64,000 bases of DNA from Mallotus nudiflorus (lineage: Eukaryota > Streptophyta > Magnoliopsida > Malpighiales > Euphorbiaceae): contig CANTUR010000383.1 in NCBI GenBank assembly GCA_947683625.1, positions 3,320,501 to 3,384,500 of the forward strand, in the 5' to 3' direction. The position numbers and the translations under genes are program-made. Numbering within the stretch: the stretch's first letter is position 1; the number at the start of each line of letters is the position of its first letter. The notes beneath the pieces are model-generated. The model ran no database searches, was not told where the DNA came from, and worked only from the letters and a program-made list of their open reading frames with translations. Of this stretch, positions 62,060 through 64,000 are shown in pieces.

Positions 62060-64000
62060 TTGATGGACGAATTTTGTTGACAACTAGTTAACTAATTTCT
62101 TTTTCTGTCTACAACTTCCTCATACTTCTCTTTTCTTTCTTTTCTTCTCTTTTTTTCTAGTTAAATTCCAATAAGAGAAGAAAAGGGGAATAAGAGTTTG
62201 ATCTTTACTTTCCTCAGCAGAATATCTGCACTTTTTACCATTTGAACTATATATAAACTAATTATTTATCATTTTCAATAGACTTTCTACATATAGAAAA
62301 TTTTTTAGCCTAAATGATGAGATGTATAACATATAAATTAAGTGTTTTATATTTTATCAATAAAAATAAGAACTATAATACATGCTGTGGATCACTAAAT
62401 TATAAAAAATTCCATTTTTATTTTCAAACTTTTCTTGGTGGCCTATTCAATAGGAGCTAAAATTTTATCAGAGCTTGCAATATCAATCTTTATCTTAAAA
62501 ATAAAATATATATTTTTATATCATACATTTCATCGTTTGGTGTAATGCACAGAATGGATGTAGGCAAAAATATACATGAATTTGAATTCGCAATCTATAT
62601 ACATACAAATATAACTTACTAAACATGCTTACCCTATAAAGTCGTTTAGGAGATAGATATAAAACGCATGCATGCATGTGTGTGCATATATATCTATTAA
62701 TGAAATTAATTCCTTACATCATATCAAAGGGATGATGGAATTTGGAGGTACACCCGTAACAAGTTCTTATAAAAGCCAATACCATCAAGCCACCTGAAAT
62801 ATGAATGAAATAAACTTTAGCAAAGAAAAGAAAACCAATAATTGAAGTCATTTTCACCTCGTTCGCTTCGCATTTTCATCAGCATATATTTTTGCAAGCT
62901 AGCTAAAAGATTGGCATGATCGAACAGAAAGCAAAGAACCAAGGAATCTGTGCCATTGATTGTACAGAATAAAGAAGGCTACACATTAATCTCTCCAATA
63001 TCTTGGCACTGCATCAGGAAAATTCTTGTATACACACACACACGTATATATAGCTAATATTGTCCTACTGCATTTCAATGGGAGATCGACTGTGATATAG
63101 AAAGATAGATACATAGTACAGATATATGTACATGTCCGTAAAATTTATTGTTCATTGACGTGACTCAATTATTATATACATATATATGTGTGTATATATT
63201 CCTACTGTGCATGCATCAACTCATAAAAATGCACACTAGCTAGCTATATCAGTGGGGCAACTACAGGAGATGCTTCGATGCAATTGCCTGGTTATGGCAG
63301 GGATCAATATTTGTTGATGGTCTATTCAAGCATTTTTATTTTTCAACAAGAGATAAGGATATAATTTGGTAGTGGATTCGTTGATCCTTTTAAGCTGTCA
63401 TTGTTAAAAAGAACAATCAACATATCGTTGCATGATAGCTTCATCAATTTTTAATGGTGTTGGGTTCTTTTTTTTAACACAACTGTTGGAATTTGTGATG
63501 TGAATACAGTGTGGATTTATGAATTTTTTTGAAAATTTATGGCGAAGACAAAAATATAAATATTTACTGTTGCACAAAATTTTATTTGGAAGGTAATATT
63601 GGCGTATTCCTTTTTTTTTTTTTATAAATTGAAAAATCATATAATTTTAATATCGTCGTATTATTTTATATGGTTTAAAAATTCGAATAATTTGTGAAGA
63701 TTTGTTCAAAAAGTAATACGGTTTAAGACACGTTCATATCTTTAATTGTATTTCTCTCGATATTATTTTGAACAAATTGTAATTTCAATTTAAAGGCGAA
63801 TAAAAGAGGATTAAATAATTATATTCTATAAACGGACTTAAACATAGAGTAAAATACAACAATATAATACGCTAAATATGCATTATGTAATTAAGCCTAT
63901 TTATTCTTCATTTAATTAAATTATATAATATAATTGTATCAGATTAGAACTTATTAAAATTTTATACTATGAATTTTCTGCACCTTCTATTCATGATTTT
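62060..64000. other. intergenic DNA, no gene seen
   Basis: AT-rich with scattered GCTAGCTAGC (63236-63245) and CATGCATGCATG (62668-62677) blocks. I found no ORF with family likeness, no tRNA and no familiar microRNA sequence. Confidence 0.45.

Overview
The window is nuclear DNA from a flowering plant, most likely a eudicot. The evidence is spliced genes with GT-AG introns, plant-only families (DVL/RTFL peptide, DUF21-CBS protein of the At4g14240 type, plant SERINC, the At5g19025 'L34e superfamily' family), AT-rich intergenic DNA and plant LTR retrotransposon lineages. The species cannot be fixed from sequence alone.

The left 36.8 kb is a nest of transposable elements with no intact host gene. 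A Tat-lineage Ty3/gypsy element (B; only its right part, 11744-15352) is cut on its left by a reverse-strand Ty3/gypsy element of the Tekay/Del type (C; LTR 9333-11743, gag and protease remnants). C is itself broken by a 3.3 kb solo LTR (4697-8029, TSD GGTCA) and by a hAT transposon ending at 4102. The hAT transposase is in turn interrupted by a SIRE-type Ty1/copia element whose 3' LTR is 969-2168. Further right lies a nearly complete but decayed 19.9 kb Tat element (A, 16909-36804). It carries gag, protease plus G-patch, reverse transcriptase, two RNase H domains and integrase, and on its opposite strand remnants of DUF7745-like and plant-mobile-domain-like ORFs. Its 5' LTR is split by a second copy of the same solo LTR (17405-20810, TSD GATAA).

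The right 27 kb is gene space. Four multi-exon genes run on the minus strand: an At5g19025-like two-TM protein (38661-41623), a 413-aa SERINC protein (43196-46630), a 502-aa CNNM/DUF21-CBS transporter-like protein (52826-56761) and a small RRM protein with a likely frameshift (about 59226-60356). One single-exon plus-strand gene encodes a 46-aa DVL/RTFL signalling peptide (50981-51121). I rebuilt exon-intron structures from splice sites with phase checks. Around these lie AT-rich intergenic DNA, a possible copia LTR relic near 58.2 kb and a 124-bp foldback palindrome at 61936-62059.

The genes are not an operon and share no obvious pathway, although two encode multi-pass membrane proteins. The most unusual content is the antisense ORF cargo of the Tat elements, the dispersed GAGGCGATCGCCTC-like palindromes in their LTRs and 3' regions, the paralogous empty site of element A and the foldback palindrome.
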